Position numbers and translations under genes: made by a program
The notes under the pieces: generated by a model
Told to the model about the DNA's origin: nothing
Databases searched by the model: none
The model's input: the letters and a program-made list of their open reading frames with translations, nothing else
Part shown: piece after piece, positions 24,034 through 35,472 of the stretch
Position numbering within the stretch: the stretch's first letter is position 1
Layout of the letters: the number at the start of each line of letters is the position of its first letter
NCBI GenBank assembly: GCA_905221605.1
Contig: CAJNDS010002234.1
Span: 12,501 to 76,500 of the forward strand
Length of the DNA: 64,000 bases
Direction: 5' to 3'
DNA from: Symbiodinium natans
Taxonomy: Eukaryota > Sar > Dinophyceae > Suessiales > Symbiodiniaceae

Positions 24034-25330
24034 CTGATTCACGGTTGGGATTCGGATAGTATTAAAATGTTTAACTTGTATTCCTTTTTGGGTTTTAAGT
24101 ACCCTTAAACATGTAAAATGTTACCCAACTATGACAAAGTGACGGGCAGGACATCTGGCACGCGAGGCATGCCAGTGCCAGGGGCCAGCCCAGCCGGTGG
24201 CGAAACATCAGCATGCCAAAGGCAGCTGCAATCTGGGAGGGAGGACCTGCTATGTAAAAGTGCATGCAGCCTTTTGCACCATAATGGCCGCTGGGATACG
24301 GAGAGTTGGTTTGATTCAACATGGTGACAGGGTCCGAGCTAGGAAGCCACTGGCTGACCAAGAAAGAAGGGAGTTGAAACCGTAAACTCCCTAAACCCTA
24401 AACCCTAAACCCTAATTCTGCTGTGTTGATCAGGGTTTCCAAGATCTGGGTCCTTCTGGGCTAGAGCTCTTCCGTTGCCACCTGCCTGACACTGACTCCG
24501 ACTTTGACGGTCCGTTCTCCTACGCGATTCGGAACTCACATTCACTACGTGTTGAAATGCATAGATTTGTGGTTTTGAGTCCTCTTCGCAATGAAGGTTC
24601 AGCTGTTCAGCTCAGTCTCTTTTCGGGAGTCAGCATCACCACTGGTGATGGAAAGGCATCTGCTCAACCCGGAGAAACACGAGTGCTCAACGAACAGGAC
24701 TTTGACAAGGTGATGCAACAATGAGAGCTTCGCATGAACATTATTCTCTTTGCTTGCGCGAGTGTTGTGACCTCTTTTGAAGTAATGAAGCAACTCTTGC
24801 CAGACATCGGCCGGAATGCGCTAAGGTAAACGGTAAACGGTAAACGGCAAACGCACATGTCTCGCATTACGAGGGTCGCAGGGTCACTGGCATCCCACAG
24901 CTCGATCTTGAATGTTGCTGCAAGTTCTTCCCCCTTCCGCCCCCTCTACTGAAGCTTCGGCAAAAGCTTCAAGGAGGTGCTGACACTGCGCCTAAAGGCC
25001 CTGCACGTCCTGCATGCATGCAAAAGCCAAAGCCACGCTCTCAAATCATGCTGCGAAAAGGTGGATAGGCCCTTTTTGGTTGTACATGCATGAATCTGCA
25101 GCCTAGCAGGCTGATCTGCTCAGGAGTGGCGATCCACAGCCAGGAGGGCAAAATTTTGGGATTTGTCGCATCAACAAAAATCTTCACGGAAACACAATTG
25201 CAAGCATGGGCAAAATTGCAAGCATGGGCAAGGCTTCGGCCATGTGCACTGCCAAAGCGATGGTGCGGCAGCATTTTCTCTGCAAAGTTGGCTGGGTCCT
25301 GTACAACTCGTTGCGTACCCGGCTAGGGCC
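24034..25330. other. Intergenic or upstream-exon space, nothing firm
   Basis: Probably contains 5' exons of the acidic-protein gene that I cannot place. A short CCCTAAA run lies at 24391-24416 and a GGTAAAC triplet at 24825-24848. No other feature. Confidence 0.4.
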
Positions 25331-26413
25331 TTAAGCCAGCTCGAACTTTGCAACAAGGTGAGCCAAAGGAAGCTTCTGCAGTCGCCGCTTCTCTACGTCT
25401 GTGGCATTGGTTTGTATGGCCGCAGCTTCTACTACCACATGCCGATTGGACAAGAGAGCTTTCGGCAGCTTGATCCTATGTCTACGAAAAGCAAGCAGCG
25501 CAATCTCTGCGTTGCATCGTGTGGCCTCTGGCAGCAGATCGTAAACAGCCGCGTCGTCCTCTAAGGCTGCGCCGACGAGGCCCACATCCAGTAGGAGGTC
25601 GTCACTTGCGTGCACGAGCATGCGGCCATCCTTCTTGACAGCTGCAAGAACCAACTCTCTCTCGTCAGCCGCTTCCTGTCCTAGCATCGTGAGCAAAGCC
25701 GGATCCTTGTCAACAAGCGTACGCCAGAACGATTGCTTGTTCTGTGCTTCGGCCGTCGAGTATTGCAGTGCCTGCTGCACTTCTGCAAGCAGCGAGCCTG
25801 GCCCGGGCTGTTCCGTGGGCAATGGCATCTGGGCCATCTGGGCGTCCATTCGAACTGCGCGGCTTGGGGTGACGCCAGCAGCTTCTTTCAGCTCGCTGCA
25901 CGACTGCAAGTCCTTGGCAGCTCGCGAGAGCTCGGCCTTGCGATGGCAGGGGGGTACGGCCTCCAAAGCCCGAAGCACCACTTCACGATCGGAATGCAAA
26001 GTCTGCGGCAGATGCTTGAGAATGGAGGTGGGGATTGGATTACCGTGGTAGGCCGGCAGGCAGTCCAGTATGAAGCGCCTGTCCCCCTTCAATTCATCAG
26101 CGACATGTATAAAATTGCCCATGCCCACTGTAAGAGCATAGCGAGCAAAATCACGGTTGCTTCTCAATGCGTGCGAAGCATGTTGGAATGCCAGCGGATA
26201 CTCGCTCATAGCGGCCCTGACCACTTCCTCGTCACCCCTGAGCTCACTTGCTGCATGTTGCAGGGCCAAGCCCTTGCGGGCAACCATCAGTAGTATGAAG
26301 CTTTTGTCCGAACACATCTCTGGCGAAGTGTGCCACTGCCACGAAGGAAGTGGGCAATGTCGGCATGGAGGCTGATGCAAGACAGCCAGCATGAACTCCA
26401 TATCCAAGCCCAA
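25331..26413 (-). CDS. DUF4116-repeat protein
   Basis: The frame is open for 360 codons. Codon 1 is TTG; the first ATG is about at 26401, and the recognisable domain starts near residue 35, so the true start may be ATG 26401 or an unseen exon. Residues about 35-165 carry tandem copies of the DUF4116 pattern: a helix ending LALQHAASELRGDEEVV, then LAFQHASHALRSNRDF, FIHVADELKGDRRFI and LKHLPQTLHSDREVVLRAL. A second set follows near residues 240-340 (ELVLAAVKKDGRMLVHASDDL, NRHVVVEAAA). DUF4116 units are about 48-residue helical repeats, abundant in dinoflagellates and other protists, with no known biochemical role. The middle (165-235) is a less conserved linker. It reads as an intact protein without introns in this stretch. 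Confidence 0.8.
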   Translation of the reverse strand: MGLDMEFMLAVLHQPPCRHCPLPSWQWHTSPEMCSDKSFILLMVARKGLALQHAASELRGDEEVVRAAMSEYPLAFQHASHALRSNRDFARYALTVGMGNFIHVADELKGDRRFILDCLPAYHGNPIPTSILKHLPQTLHSDREVVLRALEAVPPCHRKAELSRAAKDLQSCSELKEAAGVTPSRAVRMDAQMAQMPLPTEQPGPGSLLAEVQQALQYSTAEAQNKQSFWRTLVDKDPALLTMLGQEAADERELVLAAVKKDGRMLVHASDDLLLDVGLVGAALEDDAAVYDLLPEATRCNAEIALLAFRRHRIKLPKALLSNRHVVVEAAAIQTNATDVEKRRLQKLPLAHLVAKFELA

Positions 26414-27080
26414 CGAAGGGTTTGCGTACCTGAGTCAACTTAGGATGCCATCATGAATGCTCTCAGCAGCCTGCCAATGCAGGTCTCGAAGCCCATATGT
26501 GCAGCTTCGGGCAGGTTAGTAGTCACAACCTCTCAAACTATGACTGTCGCGTCGATGCCCGGCACCGTCCGAACTTTCAGCGAAGGCGCCGGTAGAGGGA
26601 CCCGTTGCATTTCATGGCAGCCAGCATGACCTTTAGGGCGATCTCAGCAAGGTACATTGGTACATAAACATCGAAATTCAGCCCTCATGAGTCATGGCTC
26701 CAGCCTCCCGATCGGCCCGGATGTCGTCCCCGGCAAACTTCACCGCTTCGCCCTGGCTTCGCTCGATGGCTGCCAGGACCAGATCCTCAAAGTGCTCTCA
26801 CATCGCTCAGATCGCTCAGGAGGAAACCAAGCTGCCAGCTGCAACATTCTTGCACACCATTGCAATTCCAAGCGTCCTTGTCATTGCGAACTGCTTCCGA
26901 GGCTTTCCGCAAACGACGCCAATCCTGCGCGACTTCCTCGATCCACTTGTCGGTCTGTAGCAAGACGACCTCGTTGACGGCTCCTGCCCCGATGGCTCAG
27001 GCTCAAAAAGTAGCGTTGCGTGGAGTGTTCCCTTCAATCGCAAACTGCCGAAGCCCCCCTTGATATCTGGCGATTTTGTT
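26414..27080. other. No gene recognised
   Basis: Short frames only. May hold introns or exons of the adjacent minus-strand genes. Confidence 0.35.
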
Positions 27081-27317
27081 TTACTGCGACCGAACCAGAA
27101 AACTGCCGTAACCCAACCGGAAAATGCCTTGCGTGAGGAGCTCGCTCAAGGAATCTGTGTTCCGCAGCACAGAAGGGCCCAGAAGAAGCTTCTGCACGGC
27201 TGGCTTGATCTGCGTGCTCTTGTGGACCAATCCCTTCAGGTCTGCCACCGTTTGGTTTCCTTGCACCTGCAAGGCACACAGGAGGACACCGGACAGAGCA
27301 TGCACCTCCACGTCCAT
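27081..27317 (-). CDS. Ubiquitin-like domain exon
   Basis: From ATG at 27317 the frame reads MDVEVHALSGVLLCALQV, then VADLKGLVHKSTQIKPAVQK, then LLLGPSVLRNTDSLSELL. This is the beta-hairpin, helix and QxLLxG strand order of a ubiquitin-like fold, of the divergent type dinoflagellates often place at the N-terminus of ankyrin, WD40 or other repeat proteins (knowledge from that group). The frame ends at 27081, shortly after the domain, so either this is a stand-alone UBL or further exons lie downstream on the minus strand (26.4-27.0 kb). The residue corresponding to a processing di-glycine is not visible. Confidence 0.55.
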   Translation of the reverse strand: MDVEVHALSGVLLCALQVQGNQTVADLKGLVHKSTQIKPAVQKLLLGPSVLRNTDSLSELLTQGIFRLGYGSFLVRSQ

Positions 27318-28521
27318 GGCAGCCATGGGGGAGACACAAAGATACACTTAGTCGGTGCCACTTCGGATGCTGCCGATATTTAGGGCTGGTGCTTTTGCAG
27401 GGGAAGTTGTGCAAACTCTGTTCCCGCGGCTGTTGACTGCAGACCGTGATATGTGCTTCCTGAGCCACAGGGACGACCGCGCGCCGATTTTGCATTTCTG
27501 CCAAGACTGCCGCGCACAGCACTTCGATGCGGAGATGCAGCACATGCCGTCCACCAGCATTTCGAAGGACTGTGAGTCGCTCGTTTTTGGCTGCTCATGC
27601 CCCTGCAGCCTGCCTAGCTTCCTTGACTGCCACCAGGCTGTGATCAACCAAGAAGTTTATCAGGCTGGTTTCAGATATCAGCACGCAGTAGGAGATAATA
27701 TCACAGCACAGTTGCGCAGTTGCGGCAGACACCATGTCGCGATTCTGCGACACGGGAAGCCCTGGCGACCCCTAAACATGACCCAGAATGCCGGAAACAT
27801 TGAACGATCTAGAACCTCAATGAGATGTGCATTGCACTACATGCAGCAACAACGAGCGCCATCTACTACGTTGAGACGGGGCAGTCCGCTTGCGCACAGG
27901 CGTCGTTGCAGTAAAGCCCTGAGTGCAGGCATGGGCTTGGCAAGACTTAAATGGGAGCAGATGTAGCCGGCTGCCAACGGCGCCTGCGCGAAACGTGCCC
28001 ACGCTACTTTTCGGCCAGTTCGAGGACGGGAGCATGGGCCTCATGGCCTCGCAGGGGCAATCATGTAAATCAGGTATGCTCTCGGCCTAAAGAAACTCAA
28101 ACCGTAACGCACCCACCCCTCTTCTTTAAGGGGGCAAACTGCAGAATGAGGGTGCGCGACTGTGCGCGAGATAAGGCTGGTTCTAGGCCTCAGCTTCTGC
28201 ACGCGAAGAGCGACTTCAAGTTCCTGGCTGGGTGGGGGGGGGGGTGCGGGAGGGGGTTGCCATTCCACCCGGGGGTTAGGAGGATGTTCTACTCTCACAC
28301 GCGGCAGGCAAGGCAGGGCCTTTGGGTTTTAGGATTTAGGATTCTGGGTGCAGACTCTGGCCGTCTTCAGTTGCATGTTCCGCTTCTGTGAGCAGATGAC
28401 CAAAATGCGCTTGCAATCGAGGCGCCTCTGGAAGTGAACTCGTCCACCCAACACCACTGCAACCTAAGATGCCCACGTCGAGTCTCATCCCCAGAGATGG
28501 GCAACTTAGTGCTAAGAGCGG
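27318..28521. other. No gene called
   Basis: A plus-strand frame from 27367 to 27966 is long and Cys/His-containing (HFCQDC, CSCPC) but has no known domain, and its neighbourhood gives no splice support. I leave it as a candidate only. Confidence 0.35.
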
Positions 28522-29106
28522 TCACCCTCTCAAAACAGAGATGCCAAGAATGTGCCAAGAATCCTCCCCCTCCTTCGCGGCCACCAAAGGCGTCGGACTA
28601 GGGCCAGGCATTTTTGCAAGTTGGTCCAGGTCGGCCGCGCCTGCTGCGCCTTTTCGTGGCTCTCGTCCATCTTGCGGCTCTCCTGACAGACTCTGAGTCG
28701 TTGAGTCCACATCTGTACGCGATTCGGTCGACTCAGTCGATCTCGTTGAAGATGTGGAGGTACAAGCTTTGTCAGCGTCTGTCAAAGACTGTGGTGCCAC
28801 CATTCCCAGCGTTGCAACCGCCTTCCCATGCTGACAAGTCTGTCCAGTCTCCTTCGTCTCCTGTACCTCACCGTCCTCACCTCTGCATTTTGACTCTAGC
28901 TGCCTGTTGCAGGCCAACTGCGAAGCTGCAACAGTGATACCCTCGCCCTTCGAATTAAAGGCCATTTGAAGCAAGCTCGCCGCGCGAACTCTTGAAGGTG
29001 GTTCCTCAACGGCGTTCCTCGCTCGACCTCGCTTCTTGGATCCCTTTGCAGCACTGGCTGCGCGCTTTGTTCCCGCAACATCACCTGCCGTCAGTGAAAA
29101 AAGCAG
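28522..29106 (-). CDS. Low-complexity Ser/Thr/Lys-rich exon, unknown protein
   Basis: A minus-strand frame of about 190 codons. The listed first codon is TTG; a TTTTCACTGACGGCAG/GTG junction just inside it looks like a splice acceptor, so this is probably an internal or last exon. The beginning is basic (TKRAASAAKGSKKRGRAR, nuclear-signal-like). The middle is Ser/Thr-rich (STSSTRSTESTESRTDVDST) and the end is Ala/Gly/Pro-rich before the stop. No family recognised. A further coding-looking minus-strand stretch lies upstream at 29240-29533. Confidence 0.4.
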   Translation of the reverse strand: MLFSLTAGDVAGTKRAASAAKGSKKRGRARNAVEEPPSRVRAASLLQMAFNSKGEGITVAASQLACNRQLESKCRGEDGEVQETKETGQTCQHGKAVATLGMVAPQSLTDADKACTSTSSTRSTESTESRTDVDSTTQSLSGEPQDGREPRKGAAGAADLDQLAKMPGPSPTPLVAAKEGEDSWHILGISVLRG

Positions 29107-29239
29107 CAACTACAGTAAAACCGGCACTAAAGCTCAAGCATAAAGGATGCGAACGTCCTGGAGCGCAAGCCTTCGGTGCCAGAGCTTGCGCATCTCACTG
29201 GCTCTGCTGCGGCAACTGCCACACCGCCCGACGATGACC

Positions 29240-29533
29240 TTAGGCACGCAGGGGCACACTCTGGTCCAAGGCAGACAGGACAGGCTTCGAATCGGAGAGC
29301 AAATGTACGCTGCCCACATTTGCACCCAGGCACGTGCTGAACTTCAACGCGCTCTTGTCCAGTCGTTGCTCTATGCCTGAGTGAAGGGGCAAGTCTAGGA
29401 TGGCCTGGGGCCCGGTCTGTGAAAACAGCTTGCCGTCCCGATGTCCGAACTCGAACAACACCAGCACAGATATGCAGGGAATGTAGTGGCCAGTGCTACT
29501 GGTCTCATGTCTGAAGGCAGTGAACAAGCCCAA
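29240..29533 (-). CDS. Possible upstream exon, unknown protein
   Basis: The minus frame reads VLVLFEFGHRDGKLFSQTG, then ILDLPLHSGIEQRLDKSALK, then SVHLLSDSKPVLSALDQS, which has globular, coding-like composition. It ends at a stop just after the last piece. It may belong to the same gene as 28522-29106, but I could not fix the splice sites. No domain recognised. Confidence 0.3.
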   Translation of the reverse strand: MGLFTAFRHETSSTGHYIPCISVLVLFEFGHRDGKLFSQTGPQAILDLPLHSGIEQRLDKSALKFSTCLGANVGSVHLLSDSKPVLSALDQSVPLRA

Positions 29534-30928
29534 GGTGCCACCCGGCGACTTCGCAGCACATGCTCCATTGTAAAGCTACTCACTTACAAACTCACAATGA
29601 TGTTGGGCTCTTTCGGTTGCCTCCCCCTGCCCGCTCCCCTTCTTGCGGGCTTAGACAGGAGTGATTGGATTGTTTAGGTCTCTTTGAGAGAAAGCTTGCC
29701 AGGTTGGCGCGGAGTCAGGGCCCGGGCCTTTAAATTGCCAGGCCTCATCCTGGGGAACTATTCAGTAGGGTCTGAGCAGGTAGCACAATATGAAGGAGGG
29801 TTCAACTTGACATTTTCCCTCGACTGGACAACCTGGATAGCCAGGCGACGAAGGGCCGTCGCCTCGGCACCCAGTCGTCGCAAAGCTCTGAGCAGTGCGG
29901 GACCCTGGGCTCGTGCAAAAGCCAGGCAGCCTGAGCTTCCCCTTTACAGGGCTTGGGACTTAGGGTCCACAGGTAGCTTGAAGGCACGAAAGGATACAGC
30001 ACTACGGAGCACCACACCTCTGGTCAGCAGCTTGAACACCACAGGCATCATCGGAATCTTGCATCAAAAGCCATGGCATAGCCTTGAAGATCGATACAAG
30101 GAACTGGTGCGACCCCAATGCAGAAGAATCCTGAAGATGGGAAGGGGCACCTGCAGAGAGTGATGGCTGGTTTTGGTGAAAGGGAAACGCAGAAGCACTA
30201 CATAGCACTACGCTGTTCCAGCAGGTGCTTCGAAAAGGTTGAAACCCTTTGCAATGCTTGCGTCAAAGATATCATGACGGAGATACCTGTAGCAAGCAAC
30301 CCAAGGCTCACAATTGGGTCAAACCCTAAACCCTAAACCCTAAACCCTTTTGAACCTGGAAGCTGTAACGTGCTGTAACCCTAAACCCTAAACCCTAAAC
30401 CCTAAACCCTACACCCTAAACCCTAAACCCTAAACCCTAAACCCTAAACCCTTTTCTGATTCCCAGAAAGCCCTCAAAAATGGTGCCTCGGCAAGCAGCC
30501 CACCTGGTGCGGCCAGCTTGGCCCAGCAACCCTGGCCATCTCCAACATCGTCCAACTTCCCCACCGAGTCTCTGGAAACCCTAAACCCTAAACCCCGAAC
30601 CCTGAAGCCCTAAAGCCCTTTCTTTACGGCTAGGACTGCTGCACTGCCTGCCAGGGACGAAAAGCCCTAAACCCTAAACCCAAAACCCTAAACCCTGTTG
30701 ACACCTCCTGTGGCAGCGAGCCTTTGCCGCCACGTCGAAGACAGGGCAGCGACTGAGCAGCGGCCAGATGCACCTCTGACCAAGGGTCTGTTCATCTGCG
30801 GCGACTTTTTGCCTAGCTCCACTCATCTAAGTTCTTGAAGAACTGATCTTGGGCTCCGCACGCCCGGCTGAGATGTATTCCGGGATTCTTCTCAACAACC
30901 TGCATACAGGCTGGCCGAAAACCTTGGG
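29534..30928. other. Intergenic with telomere-like arrays
   Basis: No supported gene. Holds the CCCTAAA arrays at 30320-30455 and 30575-30700. Confidence 0.5.
30320..30455 (-). repeat. Telomere-like CCCTAAA array
   Basis: Two runs of CCCTAAA (30320-30350 and 30377-30451) on the plus strand, so TTTAGGG points the opposite way from the 9-11 kb arrays. Shorter pieces follow at 30579-30612 and 30664-30700. Confidence 0.9.
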
Positions 30929-31559
30929 CTACCCAGCTTTTCCGAAGGAGAGGGCCTCGGCCAGCCGAATGGGGACTGCACGGCCTGACGGCACGGGTGG
31001 AACCACGAACTTCTCGTCCTCGACCTGGAACGGCTTATGCAACCAGGAGCTCAGCTGTGCAAAGCCTTCTGAGATGCTGGCCATGCACTCACTGCTGGCC
31101 GGCTTCGTGTCTAGCATGACCTCGCTACAGCCGGTGCATCCTTCGTTTGATGGCAACCATGACATGTCAATCCGATGCCTGGTCGCTGCCTTCAGCCACG
31201 GCACAATCTTCGCAAATCCGTGGGCAATATCAAACTTCCGATCCGCATGCCTGAGCAGTTCCCTGGCCCCAGTAGAAGCAAGTTGGGTGCAATGTCTGGA
31301 TTTCTCCCCTCATCCTTCAAATCAAGCAGCCTCCAGCCCAAGGCGATTGCTTCTTTCACCGTTTGGGCTTTCGAGTACTTAGCATAGCCTCAGCTCGTAG
31401 GGCCCGTGGCACGCAAGTTTTCTTGGCTTCACGAGGCAGCTTGCCATCTTCTTCATCCCAGCTCGCAGCAAAGACACGGCGGTACGACGCTGAACCGGGT
31501 GTCTTCGTGTTCTTCGCGAAGCGCAGTTTGTCCTGGTCAAGGCTCTCGTTAGATGTCAT
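30929..31559 (-). CDS. Dinoflagellate-specific protein with PGS-x-RY-x-KY motif, split gene
   Basis: Exon 1 (ATG 31559 to 31478) reads MTSNESLDQDKLRFAKN, then TKTPGSASYRR. A GT...AG intron (31477-31389, 89 nt) joins it in phase to exon 2, which continues YAKYSKAQTVKEAIALGWRL. Together they give the motif N-x-K-x-P-G-S-x-S-Y-x-R-Y-x-K-Y, which recurs at the N-terminus of many dinoflagellate proteins (my recollection) and, strikingly, in ORF1 of the LINE at 43.5 kb. A later exon from 31250 to the stop at 30929 (DIAHGFAKIVPWLKAATRHR, then DMSWLPSNEGCTGCSEVML, then KFVVPPVPSGRAVPIRLAEA) follows a TGCTCAG/G acceptor. The exact end of exon 2 is unresolved; a GA donor near 31327 would keep phase. 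Function unknown. Confidence 0.55.
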
Positions 31560-32924
31560 CTCTGCCCTTCTGCGAAACGTTTTCCCGGCGATACTCAGGA
31601 CCCCCACAGGGCCAATGGTTTGAAAGGTTCTGGCGTGTTTACGCCACTTTTGCGCCAGTCAGCTCCTCATCCATCAAATCAAGCGCGCTCGTGGAGACAA
31701 TCTTGCGGTCACAAGCCATCGCGGTCTCGGCTCGCGAAGCCATCCTGGCATCATTGACGACGCTTAGATGGGGCCGGTCTCGATGGGACCCTTGCGGCTT
31801 GAACTCGTCGCTTTGAGTACCTCAAGCCTCAAGCCCAGATTTACATTGCTGGATCTCTTGGCAAGTCTTGGCACATGCCCGGGGTTGATGCTCACTGTCG
31901 CACAAACATGCCAAAGTGGACAGTTCTATCCGGCCCCTCACGCCCCAACAACAGCGCAGTCTGAGACTACTCAATCATTCTTGTCCAAGAACACTATGCA
32001 CGTGCATCAAAAAACTGGTTGCAGATTTGAAGTAAATGTCGTGCGGATGGCTTCTTGCTGGGACACCACCAAGGAAAGATGGCCAGGCAACACCTCTAAC
32101 ACCTATGACATATGATGATAATGCGCTTTGTGTCCTCCTCTTGCGCTTTGCCGCAATCTCTGCATCCCTGGGGGGCACACCATCAACGCAGTTGCCGCAT
32201 GTCCTATCCTCAACAACTGCATCTCTGACAGCTACTGCTCATTTTTGCAGAGGTTTCCGGCAGTGGAACCGAACAACAGCCCCTGGCAGAGCTGGCAGCA
32301 TCAAGCAGCAGCAGCAAGTACATCGCCATGTTTGGCAGATCAGAAAACGCCATCCAAGTGGCAGAGCAGCAGCACTGGCCTTCTTCTTTCCCGTCGTAAT
32401 GAATGCCTGGGCCAACTGCCCTTCATTGCCCTCCAGGTACCCCAACCAACCCACCCCCAACAAAACGGCGAGCACAAAAGGGCGCCTTGGCCCGGGCCAA
32501 CATGCTAAGGCCTTTCCGGTTCTTCTTTGCCTCACATAGCAGCTGTTGCGAGCCACCGAACCCAGGACAGAGCCTTGCAGAGCGCAGCACCAGGCCTTCA
32601 GTATGGGCACCATAAAGCGACCCAGGCCACGCAGGCGCCGCACCGTGCGAAGGTCCCTTGCATCAGACGAAGCCACTAGACCATCCGTGCAATTGAAGCC
32701 TTCGGCACTCAACCGAAGCAAGTCACAAGCAACATCAAAGCCGCGTCCGAAGGCCTCTTGACGGGCCCGAAAATGAACTTTACCTGCCCGACCAGGTGGG
32801 AAGATACTGCCACCGTAGCTTCGTGGCTTCGGTGGCCCACATGATCCGCATGTCTGCAGAATTTTGCTGTTGGCGAGCGCCAGTTTACAAGCCCGGTATG
32901 CCCCCTGCACCCCCCCCCAATATT
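31560..32924. other. No firm gene; possible 3' part of the 33-35 kb gene
   Basis: A minus-strand frame through 32239-32949 has a coding-like core (FGRGFDVACDLLRLSAEGFN) and starts at GTG, so it could be a further exon downstream of the glycosyltransferase-like gene. Not called. Confidence 0.35.
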
Positions 32925-35472
32925 TCAATATTTGCCAGGGATTATGCACAGCAGCTCCCTGAGGTGTTGCTCAAGTTCCAGGCCCACATCGAACCATCGA
33001 ACCAGGCGCGGGCAGTCTTTAAACATTTTGGCATGCTGGGCCTGCATGGTAGTTGAAGCTGTTGATTCGCCCTCTTCACCTTGGTGTGCGAATTTGGGGG
33101 CATATTTTGGCAAGCCCTCCTCCCTGGAACTGGCTGGACCGAGAACTTGCAGACGCGGCACTTGGAGCCCCGATCAAAGTGGGAAAGAGCTCGTGCAACT
33201 GTTGTGCACCACACCACTCCTCTACACGTGTGCTGACTCCTGTTGCATGTTGCAACCACATGTCCTTCACTAGTGGCCTCTGTCTTCCGGGCATCAGCTG
33301 CGTGGAACTTGCTCTGCAATCCGCCCTGGTTTGAAAAAGGAGATGTGCGACCTGGCAACTAACGGGCTCTGCGCAATCTTGCGGCTCACGCTGATCAATC
33401 TCGCTTGCTCATGCTCTCCGTTTCATGACGACGTGGCTATTGCCTCCTCACATTCCGAAACGACCTTTTCCAAGAACTGAACAAAGGGCAAGCCTGCATA
33501 CATCCTGTATCGCAGTACAACACCATCCTGCACCACAGGAAAGTTTGCCCACGCAGAAGAACTGGCACATACTTCTACCAACAGCTGCTGCCGACGATTT
33601 TGCTCGGCTGAAGCATGGATACTGTTCTGGTCCTTGGCAAAGTGGCGCACCGAAAACTCGGCGTCCTTGCGCAAGGTGCAGTGCGGCTGAACAATTCTAC
33701 CAGCAAATGGAAGAAAGCCGAAAGCCTCGACAGCGTCACTTAGCCGCCGCAGCAGGTCTGAAGCTGCATCAGGCCGGCAGATGAAGCCATGCAGGTACCT
33801 CCAACCACAGCTACTATAAGCATGCCGCAGCCAAAACACGGGTCCAACTTTCCAACTCCTGCACACCACCACCACATGCGGCCACGCTGCCCGTTGATCA
33901 AGCCGTTCCGCAACGAGCAGACAGTCAAACCTAGTGCATGGTGGTTTCGACACGCTCGTGATTGTTTGCTGACTGAGCGACGATCAAACAAGTTAACCTT
34001 CACTTGTTAAGTAATGCCAAGACTCTCAGAGCCCGCGGGTTTTGCGATGTGCTAAGGCCCCACAAGTAGGCGCCGTGTTCCTGCGACAGAACGCTCTGAA
34101 ACAGGGATCGATCTGGCTGCAAGTATGGCAGTATTGCTCCTTCATGCGCTTGTAGGCGTCATACACGAGCTTGACGAAGCTGCCTGCAGTCAGAACCCAG
34201 GACCGCCCCACATTTCTTCCACAAAACCAAACAGCTGCAGCCCATACTCATGACCCGTGGCGGGTGCGATACACACGCACGCAGGCTTCCTGTCAACCTC
34301 ACCTGCGGGTAAATCCACGCAAGCCGCGTCAGTCGTGCCCTCACGAACTTTCCACCTAAGCATAGAGGCTGCGAGCTGCATACGGCTGCACACTGTTTTT
34401 CTGCCCGCTTTACCAATCCTTGAGCTGAGACGCTTGATCCCTTCGATATCATCATCCAAGCTCACCACGTAGGTATCTGCAGGAAAATGTTTGTAAATAA
34501 AATTGCCTCAGTTCTTGCAGAATGATTACGAAACCCTCTGAGATGTTCATGCGTTTCACGCAAGCTTTTGCCATGGCAGTTGCCTTATAATACCCACGCT
34601 GATGAAGCTAGGGGTAACACACGACATAAAACTAGTAGTCTTGCTGTGTCCAGGACCAAACATGCAACACATATTGTATTGGAAGGACCTATCTGCTTCG
34701 TTCTCATTCTCACGCTGCCCTCAGCTAGCTTGGTGTGCGCCTAGGATCGCAGCGCGAAATAAGTATGCAGGTTTGCCGAGGCACGGCTGTCACGAATGCC
34801 CGGTGCAGAAATCGTTATCCGCACATCTGCCCAATCTGATCCCTGCACTCCCGCGATGCACATGAAGCTTTTGCATCCGGGCTTGCTGCACATGACAAAA
34901 GGAAACCCAAGAACTCGAACTCGTAGGACTCCTAAACTAAAAGGTAGAAGCATACCATCTTTTCCCATCCTGGAGAGCTTCGCGGTAGTTCGCAGCTTCA
35001 ACGTCGGTCGCGACGAAGAGGGTCACGCGGCTCTTGGGCACGGCCTCCCTGGTCAATGCGGCGAGGTACAAGGATGCACAAATTTCCCCAAACAGGAAAC
35101 AGGGGTCAAATCCCCACGCCGGCTGCATGCAGCAGCTGCAAGAAGAACACTAACAAGACTTGGTAAGGAAAACAGCAACAGCAGCGCAACTAGCTGCACT
35201 ACAACCTCGGGTGCAGCAACAGTACGGACAAACCAAGCTGCACGTCAACCACAAGATAAGTTGATGCCAAAACAACCCAAACGTGTCCACCTTACACTGA
35301 CATGGCTAAAAGCAGTTGCAGCAAGTAGAAACTCCTGTCATGTAATGCCCTGCCTTGTCAAGAAGCTCAGCGTATAGTCCAAAATAAAGGCCTGCTTCGA
35401 ATCTTTGAAGCGCTGCCTGTTCGGTGCCAGCTCCTGTGTTTGCCGCCATCGTCGGTACGTTGGAATGACAAC
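32925..35472 (-). CDS. Glycosyltransferase-like protein (TAGT-type), at least 12 exons
   Basis: Minus-strand exons, each joined in phase: 35472-35350 (VVIPTYRRW...AFILDYTLSFLTRQ), 35044-34970 (VPKSRVTLFVATDVEAANY), 34842-34749 (GSDWADVRITISAPG), 34476-34303 (TYVVSLDDDIEGI...VDLPAG), 34183-34140 (SFVKLVYDAYKRMK), 34080-34026 (EHGAYLWGLSTSQNPRAL), 33930-33891 (SLRNGLING), 33798-33726 (YLHGFICRP...LSDAVE), 33665-33633 (DAEFSVRHFAK), 33527-33494 (DGVVLRYRMYA), 33325-33278 (GGLQSKF...ARKTE) and 33041-32925 (KDCPRLVRW). A short exon between the last three is missing from my model. The order IPTYRRW, LFVA, SLDDD, YLWGLSTSQNPR, RNGLING, VLRYRMYA matches what I remember of dinoflagellate proteins annotated as TET-associated glycosyltransferase. 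SLDDD would be the acidic metal/nucleotide-sugar site. A role in sugar transfer, possibly to modified DNA bases, is inference. Donors are GC, GA or GT. The start lies upstream of 35472. Confidence 0.75.
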
